A stretch of 35,668 bases of DNA from an uncultured Lachnospiraceae bacterium (GTDB taxonomy: Bacteria > Bacillota > Clostridia > Lachnospirales > Lachnospiraceae), in NCBI GenBank assembly GCA_947169235.1, contig CAMVOY010000024.1, positions 1-35,668 of the forward strand. The letters run 5' to 3'. The notes beneath the pieces are model-generated. The model had not been told where the DNA came from and searched no databases. It was given only the letters and a program-made list of their open reading frames with translations. A program made the translations under genes and the position numbers. Below are positions 16,048 through 25,578 of the stretch, piece after piece (the stretch's first letter is position 1; each line of letters opens with the position of its first letter).

Positions 16048-18102
16048 ATGAAGAAACGATGGGTGCTGAGGCAGGAGCCGGCTGACTTCAAAGGCCTGGC
16101 CGCGAAACTCGGAGTCTCGCCGGTCGTGGTGAGATGCATCAGGAACAGAGGTCCTGAGACTGAGGATGAGATGCGTTCGTATCTGTACGCGGGTATGGAC
16201 GAGCTGTACGATCCGATGATCATGCCGGGAGTGGCTGAGGCGGTGGAGCTGCTCGCGGGTGGCCTGGCACAAACTGCGGAGATGCAGCCGGCAGGAGCCT
16301 CGGAGGACAGCGCGACTGGAGTCGGAGTTCCGCATGGGAACACGTTGGAGGACGGTATGGCAGCGGGATCTGCGCAGACGCAGGCGACTGGAGCCGGAGT
16401 TCCACATGGGAACACGTCGGAGGATGGAATGGTGATGGGATTTCACCGTATCGCCATCGCGTCCGACTACGACTGCGACGGTATATGCTCGGGCATGATC
16501 CTGAAAAATGGACTGGAGGCTCTGGGTTTCGAAACAAATATATATACACCGGACCGTGTCAGGGAAGGCTACGGTCTTAACAGAAGGATAGTTGATGATG
16601 CGGTCAGAGATGGCTGCGAGCTGCTAATCACCTGCGATAACGGGATAGCTGCAAATGATGCTGTATCCTATGCAAAGGAAAAAGGGCTCACCGTCATAGT
16701 GACGGATCATCATGAGCCTCAGGAGGAGCTGCCTTGTGCGGACGTGATCATCGACCCGAAAGCGGATGAGATGGTGCTGGCTGCGGTGGGTGCTGCGGGT
16801 GCTGCCGGGTCCGCCGGGACGTCCATGGGGGCAGAAGCCGGGTCCGCCGGGACGACGGCAGAAGCGTCCACAGGAACGACGTCCGTGATATCTCCGTACC
16901 CCTATCCCGGCCTGTGTGGTGCGGGTGTGGCGTACAAGCTGATCGAGGCTCTGTATGATAAGCGAGGGCTTGCTATCGGCACCGACTTACTCGAGCTAGC
17001 TGCCATCGCTACCATCACCGATGTGATGGAGCTGGTCGATGAAAACAGGATCATTGTAAAGTACGGACTTCAGGCTCTGAGGCGTACTGAGAATAAAGGC
17101 CTCAGGAATCTGTTAAAGTTACTGCGCCTTGACGATGTACCGATAAAGGCCAGTGATATATCATTCCGACTGGGTCCTACCCTGAATGCGACAGGAAGGA
17201 TCGCAGATGTGGAGGATGCGTTTTTACTCCTCTCCGAAACGGACGAGACGAAGGCAAAAAAACTCGCCGAGAAACTGGTAAGTCTTAACGATGAACGAAA
17301 ACAGATGATGGAAGACGGCACAAATACAGCTCTGGACATGCTTTATAAGGACTTCCCCGATGCTGATAAGGGTTTGTTGGACGATGTCCTGGTCGTATAC
17401 GTGCCCGGCGTACATGAGTCGATAGTAGGGCTTATAGCAGGAAGAATTAAAGAGCGATTTAATCATCCCGTAATCACGTTTACTGACGGGCTTTGCGACG
17501 GATCGACGGGTGCCAAAAACCTCAAAGGATCGGGCAGATCTATCAAAGGATATCACATGTTTGACCGCCTGATGGACGTCAAAGACCTCACATCAGCCTT
17601 CGGTGGACACGAGATGGCAGCGGGTCTGACCATCCCGGAGGCCAATCTTGATACTCTTAGGGAGAAACTGAACGCGAATTCGGGACTAAATGAGGATGAT
17701 TTCGTGCCGGAACTGGCCATAGACCTGGAGGTACCGTTATCTGACGTTAGTGAGAGACTGATTGATGAGATAGACAAGATGGGGCCTTTCGGCGTAGCTA
17801 ACCCGCGTCCCGTCTTCGCAGTGCGAAATCTGCACATAGATCGTGTGCAGTATATGGGTAAAGAAAAACAGCACCTGAAACTGTACGTAAAAGAAGATTC
17901 GGGCACAGTATTGGAGGCGGTTGCCTTCTTCAGGGCAGCGGAGTTCGATGATGAGATAATCGCTAAATATAATAGCGACGAGTTGGATGCGATCAGACGC
18001 GGCTGCTCGGATAAACTCCTAACGCTCGCCTACCAGCCGGAGATCAACGAATTCAATGGCTTCCGCCAAGTCCAGCTAAAAATCGTCGAGTGGTCATTCT
18101 GA
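16048..18102 (+). CDS. recJ: Single-stranded-DNA-specific exonuclease RecJ
   Basis: 5'-3' exonuclease of the DHH superfamily, acting in recombination and base excision repair. The metal motifs are in order: DYDCDG (140-145), DHH (220-222), and GGH in the DHHA1 domain (519-521), with the SGRSI strand upstream of it. The C-terminal OB-like region ends at residue 684. Two low-complexity insertions break the DHH domain: about residues 71-132, holding two copies of a GVPHGNT-type unit, and about 241-281, rich in Ala, Gly, Ser and Thr. The start at ATG 16048 is preceded by GGAAGGAAG and begins MKKRW; codons further upstream are in the leader. Confidence 0.95.
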   Translation: MKKRWVLRQEPADFKGLAAKLGVSPVVVRCIRNRGPETEDEMRSYLYAGMDELYDPMIMPGVAEAVELLAGGLAQTAEMQPAGASEDSATGVGVPHGNTLEDGMAAGSAQTQATGAGVPHGNTSEDGMVMGFHRIAIASDYDCDGICSGMILKNGLEALGFETNIYTPDRVREGYGLNRRIVDDAVRDGCELLITCDNGIAANDAVSYAKEKGLTVIVTDHHEPQEELPCADVIIDPKADEMVLAAVGAAGAAGSAGTSMGAEAGSAGTTAEASTGTTSVISPYPYPGLCGAGVAYKLIEALYDKRGLAIGTDLLELAAIATITDVMELVDENRIIVKYGLQALRRTENKGLRNLLKLLRLDDVPIKASDISFRLGPTLNATGRIADVEDAFLLLSETDETKAKKLAEKLVSLNDERKQMMEDGTNTALDMLYKDFPDADKGLLDDVLVVYVPGVHESIVGLIAGRIKERFNHPVITFTDGLCDGSTGAKNLKGSGRSIKGYHMFDRLMDVKDLTSAFGGHEMAAGLTIPEANLDTLREKLNANSGLNEDDFVPELAIDLEVPLSDVSERLIDEIDKMGPFGVANPRPVFAVRNLHIDRVQYMGKEKQHLKLYVKEDSGTVLEAVAFFRAAEFDDEIIAKYNSDELDAIRRGCSDKLLTLAYQPEINEFNGFRQVQLKIVEWSF

Positions 18103-18118
18103 TATCAGAATAAATGCA

Positions 18119-18252
18119 GAGATGGAATATGCAATATGCAAGCGAGGAATATTATCATACGTCGTTGCGTAGCGTGTGTTTTTTACACGCATGCAACGTG
18201 ACGTATGATAAAGAAGCGCAAGCGTGTCCTCGCGCATATGCATATCCATCTC
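18119..18252 (-). repeat. Structured palindromic element D, between recJ and the glycosyltransferase
   Basis: A 134-bp nested palindrome with outer arms 18119-18148 and 18229-18252 and a long inner stem 18152-18211 capped by a T-rich loop. Read on the minus strand, the left internal loop is GAGGACACGCTTGCGCTTC, then TTTATC and the stem segment CACGTTGC; the right side has GCAACGACG and later ATTCCTCGC. These match elements E and F. Confidence 0.75.
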
Positions 18253-18299
18253 GGAAACCGCATAGAATGCATATCCCGAATATAAGGAGGTAATTACTC

Positions 18300-19268
18300 A
18301 TGGAGTTTTCACTATGCATGATCGTAAAAAACGAGGAGAAGACGTTGGCGCGCTGCCTCGACTCTCTCCACGGCCTGATGGACGAGATCATCATCGTCGA
18401 CACCGGCTCGACCGATGCGACCAAGGAGATCGCAGCCCGCTACACGGACAAGGTCTATGACTTCACATGGGTCGACGATTTCTCCGCCGCGAGGAACTTC
18501 GCCTTCTCAAAAGCGACCAAAGATTACATCTATTCGGCCGACGCCGATGAGGTGCTAGACGCCGAAAATTGGGCAAAGTTTGATATCTTAAAACGCAACT
18601 TAATAAATGACATAGAAATCGTCCAGTTCATCTACGGAAACCAGCTCGACAATGGTACTGCATATAACTTTGATGAGGAGTTGAGACCGAAACTCTTTAA
18701 GAGACTCCGCACTTTCACATGGATCGAGCCTGTGCATGAGCAGATGAGACTGGATCCCGTGGTCTATGATTCGGATATCGTGATCACGCATAAGCCCGAA
18801 GGACTGCACAGTGGCAGAGATTATAGGATTTTCCTGAAGGAGTTTAACGAAGGCAGGCGCCTGTCAAAACATCTGCATCATATGTACGCCATGGAGCTTT
18901 TTATCTCGGGATCCGATGATGATTTTCTCGCAGCCGAGCCTGCCTTTGTGCAGAGCGCATGTGATGAGACGAGGAGCCTTGACGAGGTGAAGGAAGCTGT
19001 GTGCGTAGTCTGCCATGCAGCGAGACTTCGCGGTGATGCGGACACCATGCTGAAGATGAGCTTAAAGGATCTGCTCACGGAGGGCTCTGCTGAGATGTGT
19101 TGTGAACTCGGTCGTTGGTTCTATGACAGGGGTGACTACCGGGAGGCCGCGATGTGGTTCTACAACGCCATGAATGAGACCGAGCCGATACTCACGATTC
19201 AGGCCGCAAAGGAATGGCCCGAAAAGGGTTACAGGATGTGCGCGGAGAAGCTCGGACTGGAAGTGTAG
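18300..19268 (+). CDS. Family 2 glycosyltransferase with helical C-terminal part
   Basis: The 322-residue product begins with a GT-A fold: SLCMIVKNEE near residues 4-13, IIIVDTGSTD (nucleotide-sugar binding) near 30-39, and the DAD metal motif in YSADADEVLD near 80. A WIEPVHEQM stretch near 140 is typical of the SPBC2/YtcC type of family 2 enzymes. Residues 195-322 look helical and may hold one or two TPR-like units (WFYDRGDYREAAMWFYNAM). There is no membrane segment, so it should be cytosolic or peripheral. AAGGAGG precedes ATG 18300. Acceptor unknown; it lies alone between two repeat regions. Confidence 0.88.
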   Translation: MEFSLCMIVKNEEKTLARCLDSLHGLMDEIIIVDTGSTDATKEIAARYTDKVYDFTWVDDFSAARNFAFSKATKDYIYSADADEVLDAENWAKFDILKRNLINDIEIVQFIYGNQLDNGTAYNFDEELRPKLFKRLRTFTWIEPVHEQMRLDPVVYDSDIVITHKPEGLHSGRDYRIFLKEFNEGRRLSKHLHHMYAMELFISGSDDDFLAAEPAFVQSACDETRSLDEVKEAVCVVCHAARLRGDADTMLKMSLKDLLTEGSAEMCCELGRWFYDRGDYREAAMWFYNAMNETEPILTIQAAKEWPEKGYRMCAEKLGLEV

Positions 19269-19445
19269 AGCTTGGTCTCGAAGCATAGAGCGTTAGCTCG
19301 AAGTGTAGAGTGCGGGGTCGAAGCATAGAGCGTTGGCTCGGAATATAAAGTTCGGCCTCGAAGCATAGAGTGTTGGCTCGAAGTATAGAGTGCGAGCTCG
19401 AAATTAAATGCACGAGATCAAAGAATAGGGCTTCGGCGATGAGGT
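19266..19445 (+). repeat. 20-bp minisatellite, about nine units
   Basis: Starting at the TAG stop codon of the glycosyltransferase, the sequence falls into consecutive 20-bp units of the form TAGAGCGTTGGCTCGAAGCA. Seven are clear and two at the far end are degenerate. The array is not in frame with any plausible gene and runs directly into repeat cluster 2. The first unit includes the stop codon, so the array grew from the very end of the gene. Confidence 0.85.
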
Positions 19446-19850
19446 GGAAGCAGCCACCATTCCGACTAAACTCGGTTTTTCCCTGTTTGGTCGGAATTTT
19501 TAATTTTTCGGTTCGAGTGGAAACAACACCCATTCCTACCAAATCCCTAATTTTCGGGAAAAAGTCGGAAATAATTCTTCTCTTGCCCTTACGGCTCAAC
19601 TCCACATTTCAAAAAATCAAAAAATTGTTCCTACCAAATGCCGCTTTTATCTAAAAAGTCGGAATGGCCTCTGCTTCCGCTCTGCCGGAACTAGTCAAGA
19701 TTCCTACCAAATGCCACTTTTATCCTAAAAAGTCGGAATGGCCTCTGCTTCCGCTCTGCGGAACTGATAAAGATTCCGTCCGAACGCCACTTTTGCCCTA
19801 AAAGTCGGAACCGCCCATGTTTCAGCTCCTGCTTCCGCCCCGCAGGCCGG
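19446..19850. repeat. Repeat cluster 2 of the TTCCGACT/AGTCGGAA family
   Basis: At least six AGTCGGAA or GGTCGGAA half sites are present, several followed by GGCCTCTGCTTCCG. From 19628 three consecutive units of about 70 bp can be aligned, each with a TTCCTACCAAATGCC-like start, a T-rich middle and AAAGTCGGAA; the third is diverged. It belongs to a 974-bp gene-free stretch (19269-20242). Confidence 0.75.
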
Positions 19851-19923
19851 CACCGGAAATAAGGCTTGAAGGCAAACGCATCAAACATCAAGCTCATGGC
19901 GCTTCCGCGCGCAGTACCCCCTT

Positions 19924-20047
19924 GATCTGCGTGGATGCATTATATCTGTGCTCGTCCGGTTGTCAACCCTGCGCTACGCGCACCGCGAAGCGGCTGCGGG
20001 GTTGACAACCGGGACGACGCACAGATAAGATCACGCCCAGGCAGATC
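19924..20047. repeat. 124-bp GC-rich palindrome upstream of purA
   Basis: The ends GATCTGC and GCAGATC pair. Inside, TATCTGTG and GGTTGTCAACCC face GGGTTGACAACC and CACAGATA, around a GC-rich centre that can form smaller hairpins. It lacks the loop motifs of elements B-F. It could act as a strong barrier to transcription before the purA promoter. Confidence 0.7.
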
Positions 20048-20049
20048 AG

Positions 20050-20147
20050 GGAGCACATTCTTCACCGCCCGTCCGACTCGCTTCAAGAAATGAAATCCGG
20101 AGCACATTCGTCACCGCCCGCCCGACTCGCTTCAAAAAATCGAATTT
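20050..20147 (+). repeat. Two 49-bp tandem repeats upstream of purA
   Basis: Units 20050-20098 and 20099-20147 differ at only a few positions. Both contain GGAGCACATTC, CACCGCCCG and GACTCGCTTCAA. They end about 24 bp before the purA -35 box. Confidence 0.85.
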
Positions 20148-20170
20148 GTGCGGAATTCATGCGTAAACCC

Positions 20171-20200
20171 TTGACATCAAGGGGCGTATTAATATATAAT
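20171..20200 (+). promoter_or_regulatory. Promoter of purA
   Basis: A consensus TTGACA (20171-20176) and TATAAT (20195-20200) with an 18-bp spacer. The leader is only about 35 nt long, so there is no room for a purine riboswitch. Confidence 0.85.
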
Positions 20201-20242
20201 AAGAAAGTTGGTTTATGAAAATATTGATCCAGGAGGATACAA

Positions 20243-21520
20243 ATGATAACTGCAGTAGTAGGCGCCAACTGGGGCGATGAAGGAAAAGGAAAGATCACAG
20301 ACATGCTGGGAGAGGAGTCCGATATCATCGTTCGCTTCCAGGGCGGAGCGAATGCCGGACATACGATCGTGAACGACTACGGAAAGTTCGCGCTTCATAT
20401 CCTGCCTTCCGGCGTTTTTTATGACCATACGACGAGCATCATCGGGAACGGTGTCGCACTGAACATCCCCGAGCTCGTAAAGGAGATACGTGAGATCACG
20501 GATAAAGGCGTGCCGATGCCGAAGATAAAGGTGTCTGACCGTGCGCAGATCGTGATGCCGTATCACATCCTGTTCGACGAATACGAGGAGGAGCGCCTGG
20601 CCGGCAAGTCGTTCGGATCGACGAAGTCGGGTATCGCGCCTTTTTACTCAGATAAATACGCAAAGATCGGTATCCAGGTCAGCGAGCTTTTCGATGAGGC
20701 TGAGCTCAGAGAGAAGCTTGAGGGTATCGCCGTAAAGAAAAATATCCTGCTCGAGCATCTGTATCACAAGCCTGCACTTGATGTGGACGAGCTGATGCAG
20801 ACGATGAGCGAATACAAAAAGATGATCGAGCCGTATGTATGCGACGTCGGAACATTTTTGTTCAATGCTAGAAAAGAAGGAAAGAGGATCCTTTTGGAGG
20901 GACAGCTCGGAAGTCTCAAGGATCCCGATCACGGTATCTACCCGATGGTCACTTCTTCATCGACGCTTGCAGGGTACGGAGCTATCGGGGCCGGCGTACC
21001 GCCGTACGAGATCGGAAGGATCGTGACGGTCGTGAAGGCTTATTCATCGGCGGTCGGAGCGGGCGAGTTCGTCAGCGAGATCGAGGATGAGGCTGAGGCA
21101 GATGAGCTCAGACGCCGCGGCGGAGACGGCGGTGAGTATGGTGCCACGACGGGACGCCCGAGACGTATGGGCTGGTTTGATGCGGTGGCGAGCCGTTACG
21201 GATGTAGGGTGCAGGGTGCGACGGAGGTCGCTCTCACGGTGCTCGACGTGCTCGGATATCTCGACGAGCTGCCGATATGCGTGGGTTATGAGATCGACGG
21301 AAAGGTGACACGCGACTTCCCGACGACGAATCTTCTGAAAAAAGCCAAGCCGGTTTACGAGACTCTGCCGGGTTGGAAATGCGATATAGACGGAATAAGG
21401 GAATATGACAAGCTCCCAGAGAATTGCAGAAAGTATATAGAGTTCATAGAAAAGGAGCTCGAGGTCCCGATCAAGATGGTTTCAAACGGTCCGGGACGCC
21501 ACGATATCATCTACAGATAA
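20243..21520 (+). CDS. purA: Adenylosuccinate synthase
   Basis: Joins IMP and aspartate with GTP to give adenylosuccinate in AMP synthesis. The P-loop signature GANWGDEGKGK holds catalytic Asp12, and NAGHT holds His40. The GTP-binding end includes TTGRPRRMGWFD and the conserved closing segment near residue 415. At 425 residues it is a full-length bacterial enzyme. The segment EGQLGSLKDPDHGIYP differs from the EGAQG..LDIDHGTYP form of proteobacterial enzymes. CAGGAGG lies before ATG 20243. The next gene begins 77 bp later without a clear promoter or terminator between them. Confidence 0.97.
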   Translation: MITAVVGANWGDEGKGKITDMLGEESDIIVRFQGGANAGHTIVNDYGKFALHILPSGVFYDHTTSIIGNGVALNIPELVKEIREITDKGVPMPKIKVSDRAQIVMPYHILFDEYEEERLAGKSFGSTKSGIAPFYSDKYAKIGIQVSELFDEAELREKLEGIAVKKNILLEHLYHKPALDVDELMQTMSEYKKMIEPYVCDVGTFLFNARKEGKRILLEGQLGSLKDPDHGIYPMVTSSSTLAGYGAIGAGVPPYEIGRIVTVVKAYSSAVGAGEFVSEIEDEAEADELRRRGGDGGEYGATTGRPRRMGWFDAVASRYGCRVQGATEVALTVLDVLGYLDELPICVGYEIDGKVTRDFPTTNLLKKAKPVYETLPGWKCDIDGIREYDKLPENCRKYIEFIEKELEVPIKMVSNGPGRHDIIYR

Positions 21521-21597
21521 TGCAGGATCCTGATCTTATGACCCTTCGGTGTCGAGCCGGAGATACATTTTTGACTGAAAGAGGATAGAGGGAGACA

Positions 21598-24500
21598 ATG
21601 AGGGAAAAGATATACTTCCTGGCAAAAGGAAACTTCACATACGAGGCACCGAAGCTCATCGTAGAGCCTGAAAAGGTTGAGATCGAGGTTGTGGCCGGAA
21701 TGAAGGCCGAGGCTACCTTTACCATCGAGAACTCAAGGCATACCAAGATGAAGGGCTTTGGATTCTGCGATGTGCAGGAGATCACATTTTTGCCGATATT
21801 CGAGGGTGAGCAGAGTGAGCTTACCGTCGAGGTCGATGCTACGGAGCTGATCGCCGGGACCAATCTGACCGGTGATCTGTTACTTGTGACCGACTGCGGA
21901 GAGCTGAGAGTCCCGTACGATATCAAAGTCACTGCGCCCGTTCTCACGGATGATGAGGGCAGGAAGGTCAGTGACTATTTCACTTTGATCAAGCGTACGG
22001 AAAAAGATCCGAAGGCGGGTCTTAAGCTTTTCAAGGACCCGAGGTTCAAGGAGACATTTTTGTATCGTGACCCCGAAGGCAGACTGGTCTATGATCGCCT
22101 GATGAAGGGGAATACCGGGCTCTCCGGCATGGAAGAGTTTCTGGTAGCTTTTGAAAAAAAAGAGCCGGTCCGCTTTATGCTCGAGCATGCCGATGACATC
22201 GAGTACGAGCTTTCCGGAAACGATATAGAAGATGTGATAATGGTGAACTTAAACGCCTGGGGCTCCACGGCGATAAGGGTTGACGTGACCGGAGATTTCA
22301 TCGAGGTCGAGAAGCGGATCCTCTGGACGGATGAGTTCGTCGACATGAGGGGAAGACTTGACTATCGTATAGTCGCAGGCAGGGTTCCTGCGGGTAATCA
22401 TGTCGGCAAGATCCGATTCACCTCACCTTACGAGAGCTACGAGGTTGAGATAATCGTGCACAGTCCCGTGGGTGCCAAGGAGAGAAAGATCACCCGTGCG
22501 AAGCAGGCTGTGGAGGTACTGTTACTCAGATCCCTTTTGGCTTACGAAGAGGGAAGGGTGACCAAGGACGAGTTCAAGATATTTTTGCAGAAGCACAGAT
22601 CCGTGCTCGAGAAACTGGTGTTCAAGTTCAGCGTCCCGCTCAAAGGTTACATGGCGTGGATCCTCTCGAGTGAGGCGTCGAAGCTTGAGTTCTACCGGGA
22701 CACCGAAAGAGACGATGCACCGAGTTTCGGCGATGACCAGTCGGTGGTCGAGAACTATCTTTTGACAAAATATGTGAAGTGCCTGTATTCGGAGCGTGAT
22801 GAGGATCTCGCGGAGCTGTCGAACCTCGTGACGACATATGCCGAGAACGGGTATCTCAGCGAGGTGCTGCTCGTGATCGGGCTGCGCTGCGACAGAGAGA
22901 ATTATTCCTCGGCACAGAACCGTGCGGAGAGGATCAGGAAATTTTTGATAAAGGGCTCAGCCAGTCCCATCATGTATTCCGAGCTCATCAGATGCTACAG
23001 GAAGGAGCCTGAGCTTCTCACCGAGCTTGATGCGATGACCTTAAAGGCGCTGCTTTACGGCCTCCGTCAGGGGCTGATCACGGAGCAGATGGCCGACGTG
23101 ATCACGGTGCTCTCGGAGGGAAGAGGTCTGCCGCTCATCGACAGCGGGCAGGGCTACGGCTATACGAGAGAAAACGACCCCCTGGGCAAGGGCACGGGGG
23201 CTTTGCTCATGCACGTTCTTTTCGGGATCTACGAACTCTACCCGAACGATGATACCCTGAAAAATATCTGTTCACTCCTGATACGCTATGAGAAGCGCGA
23301 CAGGAGATTTTTCCCGTGGTACGAAAAGGGTGTTTCAAAAATGCTCAGGATCACGGATCTTTTTGAGTACTATGTGTACACCATAGATCCGGCGTCATAC
23401 GATCCTCTGCCGACGAACATCCTGTCATACTTCCAGTATGAGAACCACTTAAATGACGCGAGAAAGGCGTATCTGTACGCCAATATAGTTAAAAACAGAC
23501 AGACAAACCCTGTGGCTTACTCGACCTATGAGGAGCAGATCAGGGAATTCGTCAAAGACCAGATCGAGAAGGAGAGAATCTCCACGGATCTGGGATATCT
23601 GTATACGGAAATGCTGACGGCTGAGGATGTGATGGGTGTCACCGAGGATGGCGACAGGGAGGAAGCCGAGGCTATGGCGTCTACTCTGACGACGCATCTG
23701 CCGCATATCATGTTCAGACACCTCCTCACATGCATGACGCCTGACATAGAGAGTGTGACGTTGGTATACCTGAATACGACCGATGAGCGCACCTATCCGC
23801 TCGATCGCGGCAAGGCGCTCATGGATATCTATACGCCGGAGTTCAGACTGTTTTTCTCGGACAAAGAGGGAAATCAGTATGTCGACAGCATCGACTATAC
23901 GCTTGAATATTTTTATGACGGAGGCGAGTTCGCGCCACTCTGCTACCCGGCGATCGATATGCCTGAGGACGAGGATGATCTCGCCGGTGCATCGGATGAG
24001 GATCCGGAACCGGGCGAGCAGCTGGTCATGGGCGGGCTTTCGGTGGACGAGCCTGAGGAGGAACCGCCGGCGCCGAAGACAGCGTTAGAGATCCTTGAGG
24101 AGATAAGAAGGACAGGCAAGACTCCGAAGATGGAGGAGCAGGAGCAGAAGGAAAAAGAGGCCAGGAGAAAGGCCGTGGAGATGTACGAGCTCTACCCGAT
24201 CGATGTGCCTGACAGTCTGATATTCCACCTGGCTGCGCGCATCGAGAAGAAACCGCGACTCGACGCTACTGAGGCCGATGTGCTGTTCCACGCCCTGGCG
24301 ACGGAGAAGCTCAGGGATATGTTCCACGGGCGGATATTCTTACGAGTCTATGACTATATCAGAGAACAGGTCAGGGAAAAGGACAAAAACAATTACCTTC
24401 GCCTGCTGATGAAATATCTGAATCCGAATACGATAAAGAGAAACCGTATCGGTGAGGTCGCGAGCGACTGCATCCGCTGCGGCGAGATGGAGAAGGCAGC

Positions 24501-25560
24501 CCAGATGCTCAAGAGATACGGCAGGAACGGCTGCAAGGACGATGAGATGGCCAAGCTCGTTGTCGAGCGCATCAGACAGGTCGAGTACGAGTTCGACGAC
24601 TGCCTCGTAAAATGGGCGTACGCGCTCTATGAAAAGGGTCACCACGAGCGTCCGATACTGAATTATCTGCTCCAGTACTACATGGGCGAGACGGACACGC
24701 TTATCTCTCTGTACAGGGCATCCATGCCGAAAAAGGTCACATCGGGCACGGGCTCCTCGCAGGTCGAGAGTGTCGAGGGTTATATCAAAAATAACCCGGA
24801 GTTCTACGAGAGCGTCAGGGAGAGGCTTTTAGGCCAGGTGCTCTTTGCCTGCAGGAATACTGAGGATACTGAGGACATATTCCTTGACTACTATGAGGAC
24901 GGCGAGAACAGGATGCTCGTAAAGGCGTATCTGTCACAGGTTGCTTATGAGTATGTGGTCGGACGTATCGAGCTGACTGATGCTATTTTTGAAAAAATCT
25001 ACCAGCAGGCGATGTATGAGAAGGAGCCCGTGATGGTGCTCGCGGCGCTGAAAAAGCTGGTAACGAAAGAAGAATACGATGAGAACGAGACAGGCTTTAT
25101 CATGAGCAGTCTCGAGGATATGGCAGGACGCGGCTGCATACTCCCGTTCATGAAGGATTTCGCACCGCGCATCACAGTGCCGTTCGAGATCAGGACGCCG
25201 GTACTCGTGCAGTATTACAGCGGGACGCCGGACGGGGTATTTTTGTTCGTCAAGAACAAAAACAGCGAGTACGAGTCCAAGCCCATGGAAAAAGTGTTTG
25301 ACGGAATATTTATCTCGTCGATACTTCTTTTTGCGGGCGAGGAGACCGTCGGATACATCTACGAAGAGGAGACGGGCAAGCGTTCAAAACAGTTCGAGCT
25401 CCGCAAAAAGGAGATCAAGAGCGGCGGCGCGAGTCTGTTTGAGCAGGTAAATGCGATGCTCGAGGCCAGACGCGACGGAGACGAAGAGGAGTACAAACAT
25501 CTGAGTGAGACTTTCGTTGAGGAGCTGGAAGTATCGAAGGCGTTGTTTACGATCTTATAA
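21598..25560 (+). CDS. Giant beta-sandwich and solenoid protein (resembles DUF5717 family)
   Basis: The 1320-residue product has no signal peptide and no membrane segment, so it is cytosolic. Residues 1-115 and about 190-300 show two beta-sandwich-like domains with alternating strands (VEIEVVAGMKAEATF; GRVPAGNHVGKIRF). Residues about 305-780 and 865-1190 are mostly helical, with repeating 30-40-residue amphipathic pairs suggesting a TPR/HEAT-like solenoid. An acidic, proline-containing linker (about 788-865) separates the two halves. The last 120 residues return to beta structure. No catalytic motif was found. I recall Lachnospiraceae families DUF5717/DUF5717_N with this size and context, but could not search. 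It is the first gene of a tight operon, 18 bp before the Hsp70-like gene, and may be its scaffold partner. Confidence 0.75.
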   Translation: MREKIYFLAKGNFTYEAPKLIVEPEKVEIEVVAGMKAEATFTIENSRHTKMKGFGFCDVQEITFLPIFEGEQSELTVEVDATELIAGTNLTGDLLLVTDCGELRVPYDIKVTAPVLTDDEGRKVSDYFTLIKRTEKDPKAGLKLFKDPRFKETFLYRDPEGRLVYDRLMKGNTGLSGMEEFLVAFEKKEPVRFMLEHADDIEYELSGNDIEDVIMVNLNAWGSTAIRVDVTGDFIEVEKRILWTDEFVDMRGRLDYRIVAGRVPAGNHVGKIRFTSPYESYEVEIIVHSPVGAKERKITRAKQAVEVLLLRSLLAYEEGRVTKDEFKIFLQKHRSVLEKLVFKFSVPLKGYMAWILSSEASKLEFYRDTERDDAPSFGDDQSVVENYLLTKYVKCLYSERDEDLAELSNLVTTYAENGYLSEVLLVIGLRCDRENYSSAQNRAERIRKFLIKGSASPIMYSELIRCYRKEPELLTELDAMTLKALLYGLRQGLITEQMADVITVLSEGRGLPLIDSGQGYGYTRENDPLGKGTGALLMHVLFGIYELYPNDDTLKNICSLLIRYEKRDRRFFPWYEKGVSKMLRITDLFEYYVYTIDPASYDPLPTNILSYFQYENHLNDARKAYLYANIVKNRQTNPVAYSTYEEQIREFVKDQIEKERISTDLGYLYTEMLTAEDVMGVTEDGDREEAEAMASTLTTHLPHIMFRHLLTCMTPDIESVTLVYLNTTDERTYPLDRGKALMDIYTPEFRLFFSDKEGNQYVDSIDYTLEYFYDGGEFAPLCYPAIDMPEDEDDLAGASDEDPEPGEQLVMGGLSVDEPEEEPPAPKTALEILEEIRRTGKTPKMEEQEQKEKEARRKAVEMYELYPIDVPDSLIFHLAARIEKKPRLDATEADVLFHALATEKLRDMFHGRIFLRVYDYIREQVREKDKNNYLRLLMKYLNPNTIKRNRIGEVASDCIRCGEMEKAAQMLKRYGRNGCKDDEMAKLVVERIRQVEYEFDDCLVKWAYALYEKGHHERPILNYLLQYYMGETDTLISLYRASMPKKVTSGTGSSQVESVEGYIKNNPEFYESVRERLLGQVLFACRNTEDTEDIFLDYYEDGENRMLVKAYLSQVAYEYVVGRIELTDAIFEKIYQQAMYEKEPVMVLAALKKLVTKEEYDENETGFIMSSLEDMAGRGCILPFMKDFAPRITVPFEIRTPVLVQYYSGTPDGVFLFVKNKNSEYESKPMEKVFDGIFISSILLFAGEETVGYIYEEETGKRSKQFELRKKEIKSGGASLFEQVNAMLEARRDGDEEEYKHLSETFVEELEVSKALFTIL

Positions 25561-25578
25561 CCATTCGGAGGAACATAA

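Noticed and set aside
19192-19605. Minus-strand frame over the 20-bp minisatellite
   Set aside because: Its apparent repeats are just translation of the array, without a ribosome binding site or homology.
19446-19850. CRISPR array
   Set aside because: Units are palindromic with similar, not unique, intervening sequence, spacing is irregular and no cas genes are present.
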